Shown here: piece by piece, positions 21,101 through 32,252 of the stretch
Numbering within the stretch: position 1 is the stretch's first letter
Layout: each line of letters begins with the position of its first letter
Assembly (NCBI GenBank): GCA_031216915.1
Contig: CM062292.1
Span: forward strand, 204,311,262-204,375,261
Length of the DNA: 64,000 bases
Source of the DNA: Pictodentalium vernedei
Lineage: Eukaryota; Mollusca; Scaphopoda; Dentaliida; Dentaliidae
Direction of reading: 5' to 3'
The notes under the pieces: generated by a model
The model's database searches: none
What the model saw: only the letters and a program-made list of their open reading frames with translations
Told to the model about the DNA's origin: nothing
Translations under genes and position numbers: made by a program

Positions 21101-21156
21101 GGGGGGGGGGGGGGGGGGGCGTGGCCCACGCTTTGCATTGCCCTTGTTTGTTAATG

Positions 21157-21396
21157 TTAACCCTTTACCTAACGAATCGGCAGAATCCGCCCGCGTAATA
21201 TGCAAATTCAGCAGTTGAAAAAATATCAATTTTCAGAAAATTACAACAAAACTATATCATGTGACCCCTCATTGGAACGAACTCGTTGCAATGAGAAGTC
21301 ACATGATATGGTTTTGTTGAAATATTTTGAACATTTTTAAAAAATAATATTTAAAATCATAAATTTTGATATCGTCAGCGTTAGGTAAAGGGTTAA
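21157..21396 (-). mobile_element. TTAA MITE family A
   Basis: TTAA flanks, left end CCCTTTACCTAACGAATCGG, right end ATATCGTCAGCGTTAGGTAA. Centre shortened to GGAACGAACTCGTTGCAA. Confidence 0.85.
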
Positions 21397-21859
21397 CTTC
21401 GTATCTCCATGCATTCGGTCAGGTGACGGCAACTTGTTGGGTACGTTATCGACATGGGTAACTTCAAAGTTGAGCATAATAATTATATGTAATTACATAA
21501 AACGTTTCTCATTGGTCTTAGTCTCGTGATCGTTAGGTGATTCGCCATTATATTTTATAACGTATCTTGTTGATGAATGTGTAGTGGGGTGAATGGCAAT
21601 ATGATGATGAGATACTTCAAAGTTTCCAATTCCTCTTATACATTTTATAGCTTCATCACAGATTGGTGGTATTTTCTGATCTGAAAGTAGACTCCATGTC
21701 CACCTGTTCTTACCCCAGCCAAGTAGTGGGAGATATAGAAATGGGATCCGTTCGCCATGGCATCGTTCCTTCCGTCAGACGGGCTGTTCATTCGCCTGTC
21801 CTTCTTCACTTCTTGTCATCACATTAAAAACCTTTCACAATAATTTCTCAAATTTAATA
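21397..21859. other. No recognised feature
   Basis: Unassigned; no supported ORF. Confidence 0.35.
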
Positions 21860-22230
21860 TATAGTCTTTTGATGATAATAACATGACTGGAATTACGAAA
21901 CAGCTATCCCAAATATTTCTTCAAGAGTTATTACCCCTGCCATCACATTACCATTTCATGTCATCATATGCCAAAAAACTCAGTTTAATACGTTTTCCAT
22001 TATTATATAATCTTGGTGAAAGCATGAATGGGATTATGAACCAGCCAGATCCAAGGAATTCTTCAAGAATATTGCCATTGCTGGACTTAGAGTTTCATAT
22101 CGTCACATTACCATTTCTTGTCCTCACATTTCAAAGAAAACCGTTCCAAGATTTTTCTCAAAATTAATATAATAAAGCTTTTCCGTAATAATATAGTGAA
22201 TGGGACTGCGAACCACCCGTACCATAGTAT
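21860..22230 (+). repeat. Degenerate tandem repeat, three units of about 140-170 bp
   Basis: Landmark GGAATTACGAAAC (about 21890), GGGATTATGAACC (about 22030) and GGGACTGCGAACC (about 22202) recur in register with TCACATTACCATTTCNTGTC and TTTTCC.TAATAATATA. Translation of this block gives an open frame of 94 codons, which I take as accidental. Confidence 0.5.
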
Positions 22231-22746
22231 TTTCTCCTGTTCAGAAATTTCAAAAAGAGCTGGAAAATGGTAATTATCAATTTATGACATCGAGCCCAGC
22301 GCTCGCATTGGATTACGTGAGTAACGACCTTACGTGTCCCTCTTGGACTGCAATTTCGACACAGTATAAAACTTTTTCCTTCATTCTGCTGTAAACCAAA
22401 GAAAATAAAAATATCGACCTCATAGAGATCAATGTGCTATCAGAATTTAAAATCACTCAAATTTCCTTTTTACTCATTTTGTTAAAATTCTATTCAGCAA
22501 TGACGTGACTGAGACCAAACAGGAAGCGCTGTTTTCATTTAGGTTCGTTTGGGCATATTTTATCTACTGATCTCCATATATCTGGATTGCTGGAACTCTC
22601 ATTGGTCACATATGGAAATGTATCTTCACGGTCGTCATCTTGGTGGGGGGGGGGGGGGGGGGTCGCTATACATAAACAATTTCTCAACGAAAAAAAATTC
22701 TCGAATGTTTTTTAGTTTTCCGACGTCGCACAGCCACCGATCACCT
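22231..22746. other. No recognised feature; poly-G tract
   Basis: A G run of about 18 at 22645-22662; otherwise nothing. Confidence 0.35.
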
Positions 22747-23003
22747 TTAATCCTTTACGCAACGAACCAACGAATCGCCCGCATCCGCTCGCGTAATATG
22801 CAAATTCAGCAGCTGAAAAAATATCATTTTCAAAAAATTTCAACAAAACCATATCATGTGACCCCTCGTTGGAACGAGCTCGTCGAGCTCGTTCCAACGA
22901 GAGGTCACATGATATGGTTTTGCTGAAATTTTTTGAAAACTTTGAAAAAAATGATATTTAAAACAATAAATTTTGATATCGTCTGCGTTGGGTAAAGGGT
23001 TAA
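22747..23003 (-). mobile_element. TTAA MITE family A, well preserved
   Basis: Arms are almost perfectly complementary (CAACAAAACCATATCATGTG against CACATGATATGGTTTTGCTG) around GAACGAGCTCGTCGAGCTCG. TTAA at both sides. Left end carries ACGAACCAACGAATCGCCCG, a small duplication of CGAA/CCAA relative to other copies. Confidence 0.9.
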
Positions 23004-23154
23004 ACATATACTTTGATGCTTGCATAAAATGAATATGCTGATGATGTAACCAATTTTCGTGGCAATGCAAACTGAATATTTCCAACATATTTGAGTTATT
23101 ATTGACCAAAAACAAGTTCAGAGATTGGGAAGCCGATACAAAATTATTAGTTTT

Positions 23155-23245
23155 TGTGCGAGATCAACGCCATGATAAACGCTCTCACGCCATCAAACGC
23201 CATGGATTGAGAGGAGTTACCGCGTTGATTGATTTGACGCCATGT
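23155..23245. repeat. Inverted repeat with GCCATGATAAACGC / GCGTTGATTGATTTGACG motifs
   Basis: Segments around CAACGCCATGATAAACGC, CACGCCATCAAACGCCATGG and TTGACGCCATG are variants of the GGCGTTTGATGACG arm of the 25.39 kb hairpin. Confidence 0.4.
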
Positions 23246-23429
23246 TAGAGATGGGAAAGCAATTTGAGAGGTGACATTTGTTTCTCTGAGGTCTGATTTC
23301 TAAAAATGGCATGCCATACACTCTCTCCAAATGCGGACATTCTTTAATCGAGTTATCGAACTCATAACATGTACTTCATTTTCCAGATCCACTAAAATAT
23401 CTAATACTATATGACTAAATAGAAAACAA

Positions 23430-23960
23430 TCTGAATGTGTGTGAAATAATGTATTGTCAAATGCAAGGCTTCAACCTGGAAAATTGCATGAAAAAATGCC
23501 GAAACAAGTTATTTTCAGCCACCCAGCAACCTCAAAAGCAGAATTTTCCCACTTCTCTAACTTATCTATCCCTGGAGCACACTCCTCCATGTTTCTAAAA
23601 TGTGGAAAGGAAAGTATACCTTTACGTTTCATTTTACAGTTACATGCCAGGTGACAACTCCGTGTAAAAATGACATTTGAAAAAAAAATAGTCAACTTTT
23701 CGAAGCCACTGTTTCTCATAATTCCTCTGGTAATTTACCGCTTTGCATCAGACTCCAACTTTGTGACCAAAATTTCAAATTCTCTTGTCCAACAAATAGC
23801 CTAATGTAATCATATATTTGATACTAAAATGTATCTCCAATTTACATGGCATTAGTGTCAACATATGCCCAACGTTTAGAATTTACCCCTGTTCAAAAAT
23901 GCGAACTGTAGGGTGGAATCTAGAGATCAGTGGCTTTAGCTGGATAAAGTAGAATCTCGA
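23430..23960 (+). repeat. Dispersed repeat G, uninterrupted copy
   Basis: Aligns in order with 38.69-38.99 kb and 39.71-39.96 kb: TTTCTCATAATTCCTCTGGTAAT here against TTCCCCATAATTCCAATGGTAA there, and AATTTACATGGCATTA against ATTTAATCTGCATTA. It lacks the 721-bp insertion present in the other copy, so it represents the empty site. Confidence 0.6.
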
Positions 23961-23992
23961 TTCGATCCCAGTTTGTTCTGAAATGTAGTAAA

Positions 23993-24060
23993 CGAGTTCA
24001 GTAAATTAGGTCTGGACCGAGCAAACCGCTCGGTCCAGACCTTATTTACAGAAATCGTTT
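23993..24060. repeat. Hairpin
   Basis: AGGTCTGGACCGAGC and GCTCGGTCCAGACCT pair around AAACC, with outer GTAAAT.. / ..TATTTAC pairs. Confidence 0.8.
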
Positions 24061-25387
24061 CGTAATATTCGTAGTAAACTGGGGACGAGTTGGGAATCCC
24101 CTGTTGCTGTACAATTTACATCACTATCAGATGCTGCGAAAGTGAAACGTTTCAACAGAAGCTTGCATAACTTTGATGGCATATGGGTTTATTGAAACAT
24201 ATCATCTCTCAGCCAGCGGCATTGTGAATGAAGCCCTGGTTAAAGGAACCATGAATGAATGAAATATATGCAGTCTTTATTGGCAATTCGTCCGTTCAAT
24301 GATAAAGAGTGGAATCAAAATGATCAAATAACACAATTGGAACGAGTTGGAGCTAATTAAAAAAAGTGAACAGTAAAACTCAAGCAACCCGAAATACCAT
24401 CAAAACTTCTTTTTTCAAGTCGGAATGATTACCAGCCATCTCCCAGCTTAATTATCCATAATCGCTTCTCCACACACGATTTTTCTCCGGTGCTCGAGTT
24501 CATCCATATGTTTACATCATTTCCTTCTCAATAAAACTCGTATACTTTTTCACGGAAAATATCTGCGACTGTAATATTTGATAATTATTTAGCCGAAGTG
24601 AGATTTTTTCGTCTGATAATTTAATCAACATATTTGATTGAGTTTAGAATAAACTCAATGTTTATTTGTTATTTGTGGTAAAATGGAATTAAGAAGTACA
24701 GGGATATTTCTGTTTCAGATACCATACGTATTCATTTCTTTACAAAAATAATAATGTGAACTGCGTGTCCTTCCCCACACCCAGCCCACGTACTCCAGAT
24801 ATTTTAGAGATCTTTTGTCAATAACATGCAATCAAAGTTGAATCACAATATACAGTACAGGGAGGGTGGGTCATTACAAAATCACGATAGGATAGTTTTA
24901 CCATCCGACCAATATGTTTACTATCTGAGAATAAATGTCAAGTAGCACTATCGAAAGTTTAGCTCATAGACCATTGGCTAAAGCCCGATGGTCTTGTGAT
25001 CATTTATTACTGCGGCTTGCGCTGTTTTTTGTTTCAATAAACTGAACTGGCTCGTTGCATCAAAATTGCGATGACAACGATGTTTTATTTTCATTTTCAC
25101 AATGGCATAAGTGCAGTTAAAACGCTATAGCACATTATTGGCATTATAGAATGCTAGTGAGTAATGCGCGTCTAGTGTTAAACTACTTTACTTTCCGAAA
25201 ACCAGCACGTGGAAGTCTCGATGACATCATCACAAAAATATAGTACTACCGGATACCTAATACGTTGGTACCATCGATCTCTGCTTAAGTGGATTGCTGG
25301 AACATCAGCGAAAAATGTCGTCAATTACATTGCGCCCCATCCCGAAAATGGCATCAAGTCAGTCAACGTGATAACTCCTCCCAATCG
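24061..25387. other. No recognised feature
   Basis: The longest featureless block of this half (1.3 kb, A+T-rich). No protein-like ORF or repeat recognised. Confidence 0.45.
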
Positions 25388-25465
25388 ATGGCGTTTGATG
25401 ACGTGAAAGCTGTTACGCTCTGACTGTAGTCGCAGCGTAACGGCTTTTACGTTATCAAACGCCAT
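25388..25465. repeat. Hairpin, about 32-bp arms
   Basis: ATGGCGTTTGATGACGTGAA... pairs with ...TTTTACGTTATCAAACGCCAT around CTGACTGTAGTCG. Related arm pieces occur at 23.16-23.24 kb. Confidence 0.8.
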
Positions 25466-26015
25466 GATGTTTACCTAGCACGAAAACTAATGCCACGAAA
25501 AATATGCACATTATCAACATATTCAATTTTGAAAGAAGTGAAAGTATACTCTGTAAAAAAGGTCTACAATTAAGAGGTGTCGGGAATTGTAAAACCTTCG
25601 AGAATGTTTTGTTTGTTTGAGCATTGTTTATTTATAGCCAGACCTGAAGCTAGGAGCGTTAAAATCGCCCGACATAGGGGGCGAAGTAGCAGCTGTATGC
25701 ATACGCCATACCCAAGGTGCGTAGGACCGAAGCGGAGGAGTGTATGGGAGGGAATCGCCCCCTCGTGTGGCCACCCCTTCCCATACTCTTCCCACCTAGG
25801 TGCGTAGCCCCATCCCATTGGTGGGGTTTCGGGGACCTCACCCGAGAATTTTTTGTAAAAGACAAGCCTCTGATAACGATTCTAGACTATCTTTGGCTTA
25901 TGATATCCGGCTTTTCTAGCAACTCAATAGGGCATGGTTAAGATAAGGTGGTTTTTTGTGCCTCAGAGAATGAACGAGTAACAAGACTGTAATGCAGAAG
26001 AGAAATTTATATATT
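25466..26015. other. No recognised feature
   Basis: A G+C-richer patch at 25660-25850 contains GGTGCGTAGGACCGAAGC and CCTAGGTGCGTAGCCCC, possibly a decayed repeat. Confidence 0.35.
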
Positions 26016-26120
26016 GTCGTACCGATGTTCATTTCTGACAGATTCCCTCGATCTTTCGGCAATATTCGGAATATTGCCGAAAGAACGGGAGAATCTGTTA
26101 GAAATGGACATCCGTACGAC
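26016..26120. repeat. Hairpin, about 50-bp arms
   Basis: Arms GTCGTACCGATGTTCATTTC... and ...GAAATGGACATCCGTACGAC, inner CGGCAATATTC / GAATATTGCCG. Probably a MITE. Confidence 0.85.
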
Positions 26121-26292
26121 TAGGTTTTGTCGGTCAGAATTTTTTTCAGAAATCTATTGAAAACTGTTTGTGTCAACTTACCCCCCCCCCCCCCCTCTTC
26201 CACAAGACGGCGGCGGTTGAGACACTTTTCTGTTTGTGATTATAGAGCGTACGAGCAATCCAGTTGTTTTGAGATCAGTGGTCGGCAACAAA

Positions 26293-27815
26293 TACTCACC
26301 CAAAAAAGAAAGTGTGCATGCTAAAAAATAACACTAAAAAAAGATATATATCATTTTCATTCATGGAAATTTTATTCAATCACAGATGAATCAATTTGTG
26401 ATCAACACGATAAATTTCATTACGCTACGATGAATACTCTTGGTGCCATGGAGAGTCAAAGACACTAAGGGTCCAACACAAAAGTCACACACTCAATATC
26501 TGGTATGGCCTCCGTCTGCATCGACTACTGTTGTGCATCTACGCCCCATGGAAGCGAACAAGTTAGCATGGAAGTGTTGTGGGATGTTGTTCCATATTCT
26601 GATAAGCTGTCTTTGGAGTTCCACAAGCGTTGACGGTGCATGGGGAAGCCGGCGTAGCTGACGTTTCATTTCGTCCCATACGTGCTCAATGGGTGAGATA
26701 TCGGGCGAATTTGCGGGCCAGGGAAGAACATCCACTTGTTGTTGCTGCAGATACTGTTGAACTACACGAGCTGCGTGGGGTCGGGCGTTGTCCTGCTGTA
26801 GAATGACGCCGGGGCCGTGACGTTGCAGAAATGGGACAACAACAGGTGTAAGCACTTCATCACGATATCTGGCTGCATTGAGATTGCCATCAATAATGAC
26901 CAGCTCAGTTCTGTTACGGGCAGTGATGCCACCCCACACCATGAGAGACCCTCCCCCATAACGGTTTCGCTCCACGATACACATGGATTTGCGTAGCGTT
27001 CGTTTCGACGTCTGTACACTCTCTGGCGGCCATCTGATTATGAAAGATGGAAACTACATTCATCTGTGAATAAAACACGTCGCCACCAGTGTAAGGGATG
27101 CCTGAGATGTTGTCTACACCACTGCAGTCGAGCATGACGATGACGTAACGTCAAAATCGGACGAATTGCAGGTCTTCGGGGACGTAAGCCGTATTCTCTC
27201 AGCCGGTTGATTACTGTTTGAGGATGTATCCGTCTCAGGTTAGGGATGTTCCTGGCTGTCGTCGTTGCCGTTTGTTGCCGGTTCCGGAGATGGACGACAC
27301 GGATATACCGATTTTGTGCAGGGGTGGTAACTCGTGGTCTCCCGGAGCGGGGTCGGTCTCGAACGTCATCATGTTGTGCATGTCGATGGACTGGCCTGTC
27401 TACAGTGTTACGGTGGCAGTTCAAATGTTGGGCAACCTCTCTGTGTGTTCTGCCAGCTCTAATCATACCAGGGCAAGGAGACGTTGATTCATTGTCAATC
27501 TTGGCATGCTAATGTGGAGTCGTTTTAACAGCAGCGCAAGTGTGAATGTGAACGATAGGAAGGCCTTACTTTAGTGTTTAAATACCCAAGGATTCACACT
27601 GCTGCATGAATTTTCAGACTCTCTACGTGCAAAACACGCCTTTTCACAAACGTGCAGCACGTCATTTAACGTTAATGCAATTTTAACGGGGGAAAGCTGT
27701 TTTTGTGTTCAATATAACTTTTTCTTGAACAGGTTAACACTCTTTACACCTACGAAATTATTTTTTTGAAGTTTGATCAATTTCAGCAATGCACACTTTC
27801 TTTTTTGGGCGAGTA
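26293..27815 (-). mobile_element. Tc1-type element, full length
   Basis: Element 26295-27813 with TA at both sides. Terminal inverted repeats of about 27 bp: left CTCACCCAAAAAAGAAAGTG and right, read inward, CTCGCCCAAAAAAGAAAGTG. It carries a single transposase gene on the minus strand. Short TIRs and length of 1.5 kb fit Tc1/mariner. Confidence 0.9.
26493..27507 (-). pseudogene. Tc1-type DD34E transposase, broken
   Basis: Would start at ATG 27507-27505 (MPRLTMNQRLLAL). An N-terminal helix-turn-helix follows (AGRTHREVAQHLNCHRNTV), then the basic GRPRVTTPAQNRYIR segment. The catalytic motifs are LFTDECSF (first D), LQQDNARPH (second D) and SPDISPIEHVWDEMKR (E); 34 residues separate the second D and the E, giving DD34E. 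Length would be about 338 residues, normal for the family. The gene is disabled: a one-base shift near codon 14, a TAA in place of a Q codon just after the first D motif, and another one-base shift about 20 codons later. All catalytic residues remain, so the decay is fairly recent. It would cut and paste DNA at TA sites. Confidence 0.9.
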
Positions 27816-27865
27816 TAGTACCGACCGCGAACACTGAAACTACATTTTGCCCTATTCCCATCCTG

Positions 27866-28092
27866 GGGAGCCCAGTGGCTCAGTGGTTACGGGTCTGGAC
27901 TTCAAACTGAGAGGTTCACTGTGCTATTCCCACCAGGAGTAACTGCGTTGTTTCCTTCGGCAATGCACTTGGTCCCGATTGCCCATGCGGGGGCACGGTG
28001 GCGCTGTGTATTATGGCGTACTGCACGTTGATGGCGCACTTGTCTTCAACCAATGCTAACGCTGCTTGTGTAGAATTAGTGCGAAGATTAGT
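27866..28092 (+). repeat. Partial SINE, second tRNA-like head type
   Basis: Head GCCCAGTGGCTCAGTGG and loop GGACTTCAAACTG, placing TCA at the anticodon position, unlike the Cys-like copies. Box B is degraded. The body GTACTGCACGTTGATGGCGC is present, then the copy is cut off near 28090. Confidence 0.7.
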
Positions 28093-28862
28093 AAAAAGGT
28101 TAGATGTGTTGCTGATTTTAAATCGATGGAAGCAGGGTCTATCCACGACCAAGCAACCACACTGGCATCTGTTCTATAGGATAGGGGGGGGGGGGGGGGT
28201 GAACAGAGTTTATGATGCTCGTCTATACTGCCTATTCGTATCCACACTGGTGTGACTACATGTATGTGTTTGTTTCTGTTGTCGGAGTGTCTACGAGTAT
28301 TATGGGATTATTTTGTAGTGTGATTCTTATGAGTAGATCGGTGCAGGGTCAAGCCACGAACAGTAACAATATCATTTATATCATTGCACTCGTATCACGT
28401 TTTGCGCAGACGACAGTTTGGTTATTTTCTTTCTTTCTTTCAACATGGGATAATACACGCGATCTTGAACACTCAAGAGGAAAACTAGAGAGAACCACCC
28501 ACTTCAATACTTACAGCTGACAGCCCGACTTTAGAAATTAAGCCTACAGTTTAACTCCTTGCATGCTGTTGTCGTTTACTCCTGCCAATGACAGGTTTTC
28601 TCTTGCCGCTGAAATTAGTATAATTTGGGCACATTTAATAAAAAGTTTTCCTCAGTAAGTTGATTGGAATTTTCACCATTGATTCCTTGAGCTAGATTTG
28701 ATGAACTTTTCATCAAAATCAAGTCATCTTGAAAATACTCATCGGGTTGAGAGTTAATTGCGTCCTTGGACACGTTCACGATTTGGTTTGTGCAAATGGT
28801 CTGGACAAAGCAAATACATTCATACGATGGGAAAATTATTCATTAACACCCATTTGCAAGGA
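28093..28862. other. No recognised gene; poly-G tract
   Basis: A G run of about 16 at 28184-28199. An open frame at 28212-28517 gives a hydrophobic peptide without family features; I do not call it a gene. Confidence 0.35.
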
Positions 28863-29262
28863 AATCGGATATCATAAAGGGGGGGGGGGGGGGGGGGCTG
28901 TGGCTCAGTAGGTAGAGGTGCAGGCTGCAAGCCGGGAGGTCCTCGGTTCGAATCCCACCTGCGGCAACCGCGTTGTGTCCTTGGGCAAGACACTTCACCC
29001 CCATTGCCCACGTGGGGGCACGGTGTCGCTGTGTACTAAGGCGTACTGCACGTCGATGGTGCATCTGTCTTCAACCAATGCTAACCCTGCTTGTGTGGAG
29101 TTAGTATGTTGGGGAGCTGACAGTTGCTCGCCGTTGCTCGATGGTTCTCTCCGGATACTTTGGCTTCCTCCACCCCTAAAACTGTCGTGGTCATGATTAG
29201 CCATTGTGCAGAAATATGTGACCTTAAACACCAATAAATAAATAAATCGGATATCATTAAAG
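28863..29262 (+). repeat. Full SINE, tRNA-Cys-like head, target duplication
   Basis: Body about 28895-29248. Box A-like TGGCTCAGTAGG, box B GGTTCGAATCC, loop CTGCAAG. The 3' tail is ACACCAATAAATAAATAAAT. Target duplication AATCGGATATCATAAAG at the left is matched by AATCGGATATCATTAAAG at the right. A run of about 19 G sits at the left junction. Young copy. Confidence 0.9.
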
Positions 29263-29281
29263 AAAATTAAATTATAACGGG

Positions 29282-29519
29282 TTAACCCTTTACTCAACGT
29301 AACGGTCAAAACCGGCCATCGTTATTCTAAAATAACTAAATCTCCAATTAATTTCATTATTTTTTCATTTTTTGTCTCAAAAACATACGTTATGACCCCT
29401 CGTTGGAACGAGCTCGTTCCAACGAGGGGTCATAACCTATGTTTTTGAGACAAAAAGTTAGTTATTCAAGAATTTTTTTTGCAATTGTCGTTTGCTTTGC
29501 ATGTTAGGTAAAGGGTTAA
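29282..29519 (-). mobile_element. TTAA MITE family B
   Basis: Left end TTAACCCTTTACTCAACGTA, centre GGAACGAGCTCGTTCC (short core), right end GCATGTTAGGTAAAGGGTTAA. Arms AAACATACGTTATGACCCCT and complement nearly perfect. Only 20 bp from the SINE ending at 29262. Confidence 0.85.
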
Positions 29520-29767
29520 AGTGAACTATTTACACAATGAGAAAAACGTCTAATCTTAATCCCTGATACCGCAATGCATGTATCCAAGTTGAACAACAGT
29601 AGCCAACAATGATGTAATCTCAATGGAAGTTTTAAGTGACGCGTTATCTTCGAGGTTTATATAATTTTTATCTCTTTCAAAATTTATGTCTTGACCCTTT
29701 TGTATCCTGTTACTGCAATGCAAATATATACCCAAGCGTTTACTGTGTGATTTTTTCACAGAAGTAG

Positions 29768-30395
29768 AAGGGAACGCGATGGCTCAGAGGTCACGGAGTT
29801 GGACTTCAAACCGAAAGGTCCACGGTTCCAAGCCCGCCAAAGGTAAATGCGTTGTGTCCTTAACCCTTTACCTAATCTGAAAAGCAGACGACACTTGCAA
29901 AAATAATTCTTGAATAACTAATTTTTTTCATTTTTTGTCTCAAAAACATAGGTTATGACCCCTCGTTGGAACGAGCTCGACGAGCTCGTTCCAACGAGGG
30001 GTCATAACCTATGTTTTTGAGACAAAAAATAAAAAAAATAATGAAAATTAATTGGCGATTTCTGAGAATAGCGCTGGCCGGTTTTGCCGTTACGTTAGGT
30101 AAAGGGTTAATCCAGATTGCCCACGTGGAGGCCCCGTGACGATGTGCACTGAGGCGTACTGCACGTCGATGGTGCACTTGTCTTCAGCTAATGCTAACCC
30201 TGCTTGTGTGGAGTTGGTACGTTCGGGAGTCTGGCAGTTGCTCGCCGTTGCTCGGTGGTTTTTGCACTTGTCTTCAGCTAATGCTAACCCTGCTTGTGTG
30301 GAGTTAGTACGTTCTGGGGTCTGGCAGTTGCTCGCCGTTGCTCGGTGGTTTTCTCCGGGTACTCCGTCTTCCTTCACCCGTAAAACTGTCCGACA
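29768..30395 (+). repeat. SINE interrupted by a TTAA MITE, with internal duplication
   Basis: Head with GATGGCTCAGAGG and loop GGACTTCAAACCG (TCA at the anticodon position). After GCGTTGTGTCC it is broken by a family B MITE (29860-30110) and resumes at CCAGATTGCCCACGTGG. A block of about 90 bp (GCACTTGTCTTCAGCTAATG to TTGCTCGGTGGTTT) is then present twice, at about 30172 and 30263. It ends CCCGTAAAACTGTCCGACAC. Confidence 0.8.
29860..30110 (+). mobile_element. TTAA MITE family B nested in a SINE
   Basis: TTAA at both sides inside the SINE body. Left end CCCTTTACCTAATCTGAAAA, centre GGAACGAGCTCGACGAGCTC, right end GTTACGTTAGGTAAAGGG. Arms nearly perfect, so it is among the youngest B copies and is younger than its SINE host. 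Confidence 0.9.
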
Positions 30396-30825
30396 CGAGG
30401 TGACCCTGGCTAAAGAATTGTCGATGACACCTCGTTACACCCAAGAGACGAATTATACTTTGTGTACCAGCGTATTCAAAAAGTTATAGGTACGAGTGAT
30501 ATGGAGATTCGTGTAGTAAATTTTGCAGTCAGGCGAAAATCTCCAAACAGTCAAAAGTAGAGCGGAATTTCGAATTTTGGTAGTTCGTCCTAAAGGACGA
30601 CATTTGATGACAAACATCCGCCACCCAACCTCCCTCCTATACGGATACTTGTCATCTATTTACACACCAAATTTCATTTTAACGTGGTTGGTAGTTATCT
30701 AGAATATTGGCAGAACTTGAATTAACGTGTGCTATTCATGTATACGATTTGCCTTTTCTATCGTTCAACAACGCTGTTGCGGTGTCTTCTTTGCCTGGGA
30801 CTATTAATTAATGAGTCACTTAATT
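30396..30825. other. No recognised feature
   Basis: Unassigned sequence with CCGCCACCCAACCTCCCTCC at 30620; nothing else. Confidence 0.35.
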
Positions 30826-31214
30826 CAAGGGTGTAGCCAGGGAGGGCCATGGGGTCGTACGACCCCCCCCCCCCCCGAATTCCAAAGGTCCGCGGCCGAT
30901 ATTTTCCACAGCAATCTAATACATGCCTACATTGAATTTGATTTACTTTTACTCAGCATGAAATCTTTGGTCATTGCTGTTATCAAATATTGAAGAATTT
31001 TTCCGGAAGAGCCACCACCGGACCAGCACCGATGGCCAAAGGTCAAGTTGGAGGAGATTATGGGAGGGGGTCACCCCCTCCCATAATTTCCAATTTGACC
31101 TGTGGCCAAGGCTTGCCCTCAGGCCAAGATTTAGATATTTTTAGTTGCCAGACCTTCTCATCCTTGAGTTGTATTGTGGGCGACCCCCTAAAAGAATTGC
31201 TGGCTACACCCCTG
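30826..31214 (+). mobile_element. hAT-type MITE, uninterrupted copy
   Basis: Ends CAAGGGTGTAGCCAGGG and, inverted, CAGGGGTGTAGCCAGC. Internal palindrome around GGAGATTATGGGAGGGGGTC / CCCCTCCCATAATTTCC. Same element as 18929-19885 in the opposite orientation, here without the MULE-type insertion. A C run follows CGTACGACC. Confidence 0.75.
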
Positions 31215-31224
31215 TAATTTACTT

Positions 31225-31408
31225 TGTGAGCGGGTCGCATTCATTGTATGCCAAACTTGTAATGATGATGCAACAGGCTTGATTAACAATTTTAATCCGA
31301 TTAACCAAGAATCTGTATCAAATGTTCAACCTTATGTCTTTTTTATTTGCTTTTTTGTATACCATACCTGTTTATTCGAGGTAGTGCAATAAAAAGATTA
31401 TCTTATTT
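31225..31408 (+). mobile_element. Possible LINE 3' tail
   Basis: The end TATTCGAGGTAGTGCAATAA followed by AAGATTATCTTATTTTATC resembles, in opposite strand, the tail of the LINE at 20.19 kb (TTATTGCACGACC then TTATC units). No coding part remains. Confidence 0.4.
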
Positions 31409-31509
31409 TATCTCATGTGCACACCCGCTCCTTCCAGCCCCGATTTCCGCTTTGTCCTACAAAATTGAAAAGGTGTGGTTGTGATTGCCAGGAGATCATA
31501 AAATTTATT

Positions 31510-31800
31510 GTTAGGCTGTTCCGTTTGCGCAGTGACTTTGGTTAGCGCATTGTCATTGTGATCGAAAGAGTTTGGGTTCGTCCGAATCCGCCCCACTCAT
31601 GTTGTGTCCTTGACACGTTTAAACTTTGGATGCCCAAGTTGGAGCACGGTGACACAATGCGCTTGCCTTCAGCTAATGCGTTCCGGACTCAATTCCTTCC
31701 TGACCCCGGTTAGTAGGTTGGGGAGTTTGATAGCTACTTGCCACTGTTTTCCGGCTTCCTTCTCCCTCCAAGCTGCCCACCCGAAAAAAAACAATACATA
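31510..31800 (+). repeat. Old degenerate SINE
   Basis: GTGACTTTGGTTAGCGCATT head-like region, then TCATGTTGTGTCCTTGACAC, CTTGCCTTCAGCTAATGCG, GTTGGGGAGTTTGATAGCTA and TTTTCCGGCTTCCTTCTCCC in the order seen in the other SINEs. Confidence 0.6.
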
Positions 31801-32153
31801 CAGTAGGTAATGGAGGGCTCAGGGAGGTCTAGCCTCTACATTGTTCTCCACGAGTGTACAATCATCACCCCTTTCTTTCCACAGTGGACAAAAAGGTCTC
31901 ATCGTTGCTAAAAAAAAACATTCGATCGATTAGTGAAGATTTTTTACTGCTGTACACTGGAAGCAATACGAGCGATGCGCAAAGCTGATAATTAGCCATT
32001 TGTTTTCATTTTGGGGCTGCAGGTTCGACACAGCGTGATACAGCATATTCTAAACTGTAGACATGTTGTGCAGCAAACACTGGGTTTGACTACACTGAGA
32101 TCAATGTACAAGTTGAATTGTATAATCACTGATGATAATTTTGACGCAACAAA

Positions 32154-32200
32154 TCGTCCCCTGAGTTCCAGTAGGCACATAGAACACATTGGAACTCACA
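32154..32200 (+). repeat. Partial copy of the 46.27 kb inverted repeat
   Basis: CGTCCCCTGAGTTCC followed by GGCACATAGAACACATTGGA matches both arms of the hairpin at 46273-46340, with the inner part of the left arm missing. Confidence 0.65.
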
Positions 32201-32252
32201 TGACAAAATCGTCGCGTCAGCATAATGTTCAGTGCTCTTTGGACAAAAGACT

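Noticed and set aside
21883-22164. 94-codon open frame
   Set aside because: Lies in a degenerate tandem repeat; the translation repeats with the DNA units.
28212-28517. 102-codon hydrophobic open frame
   Set aside because: Two hydrophobic stretches but no family features and it starts just after a poly-G tract next to a SINE.
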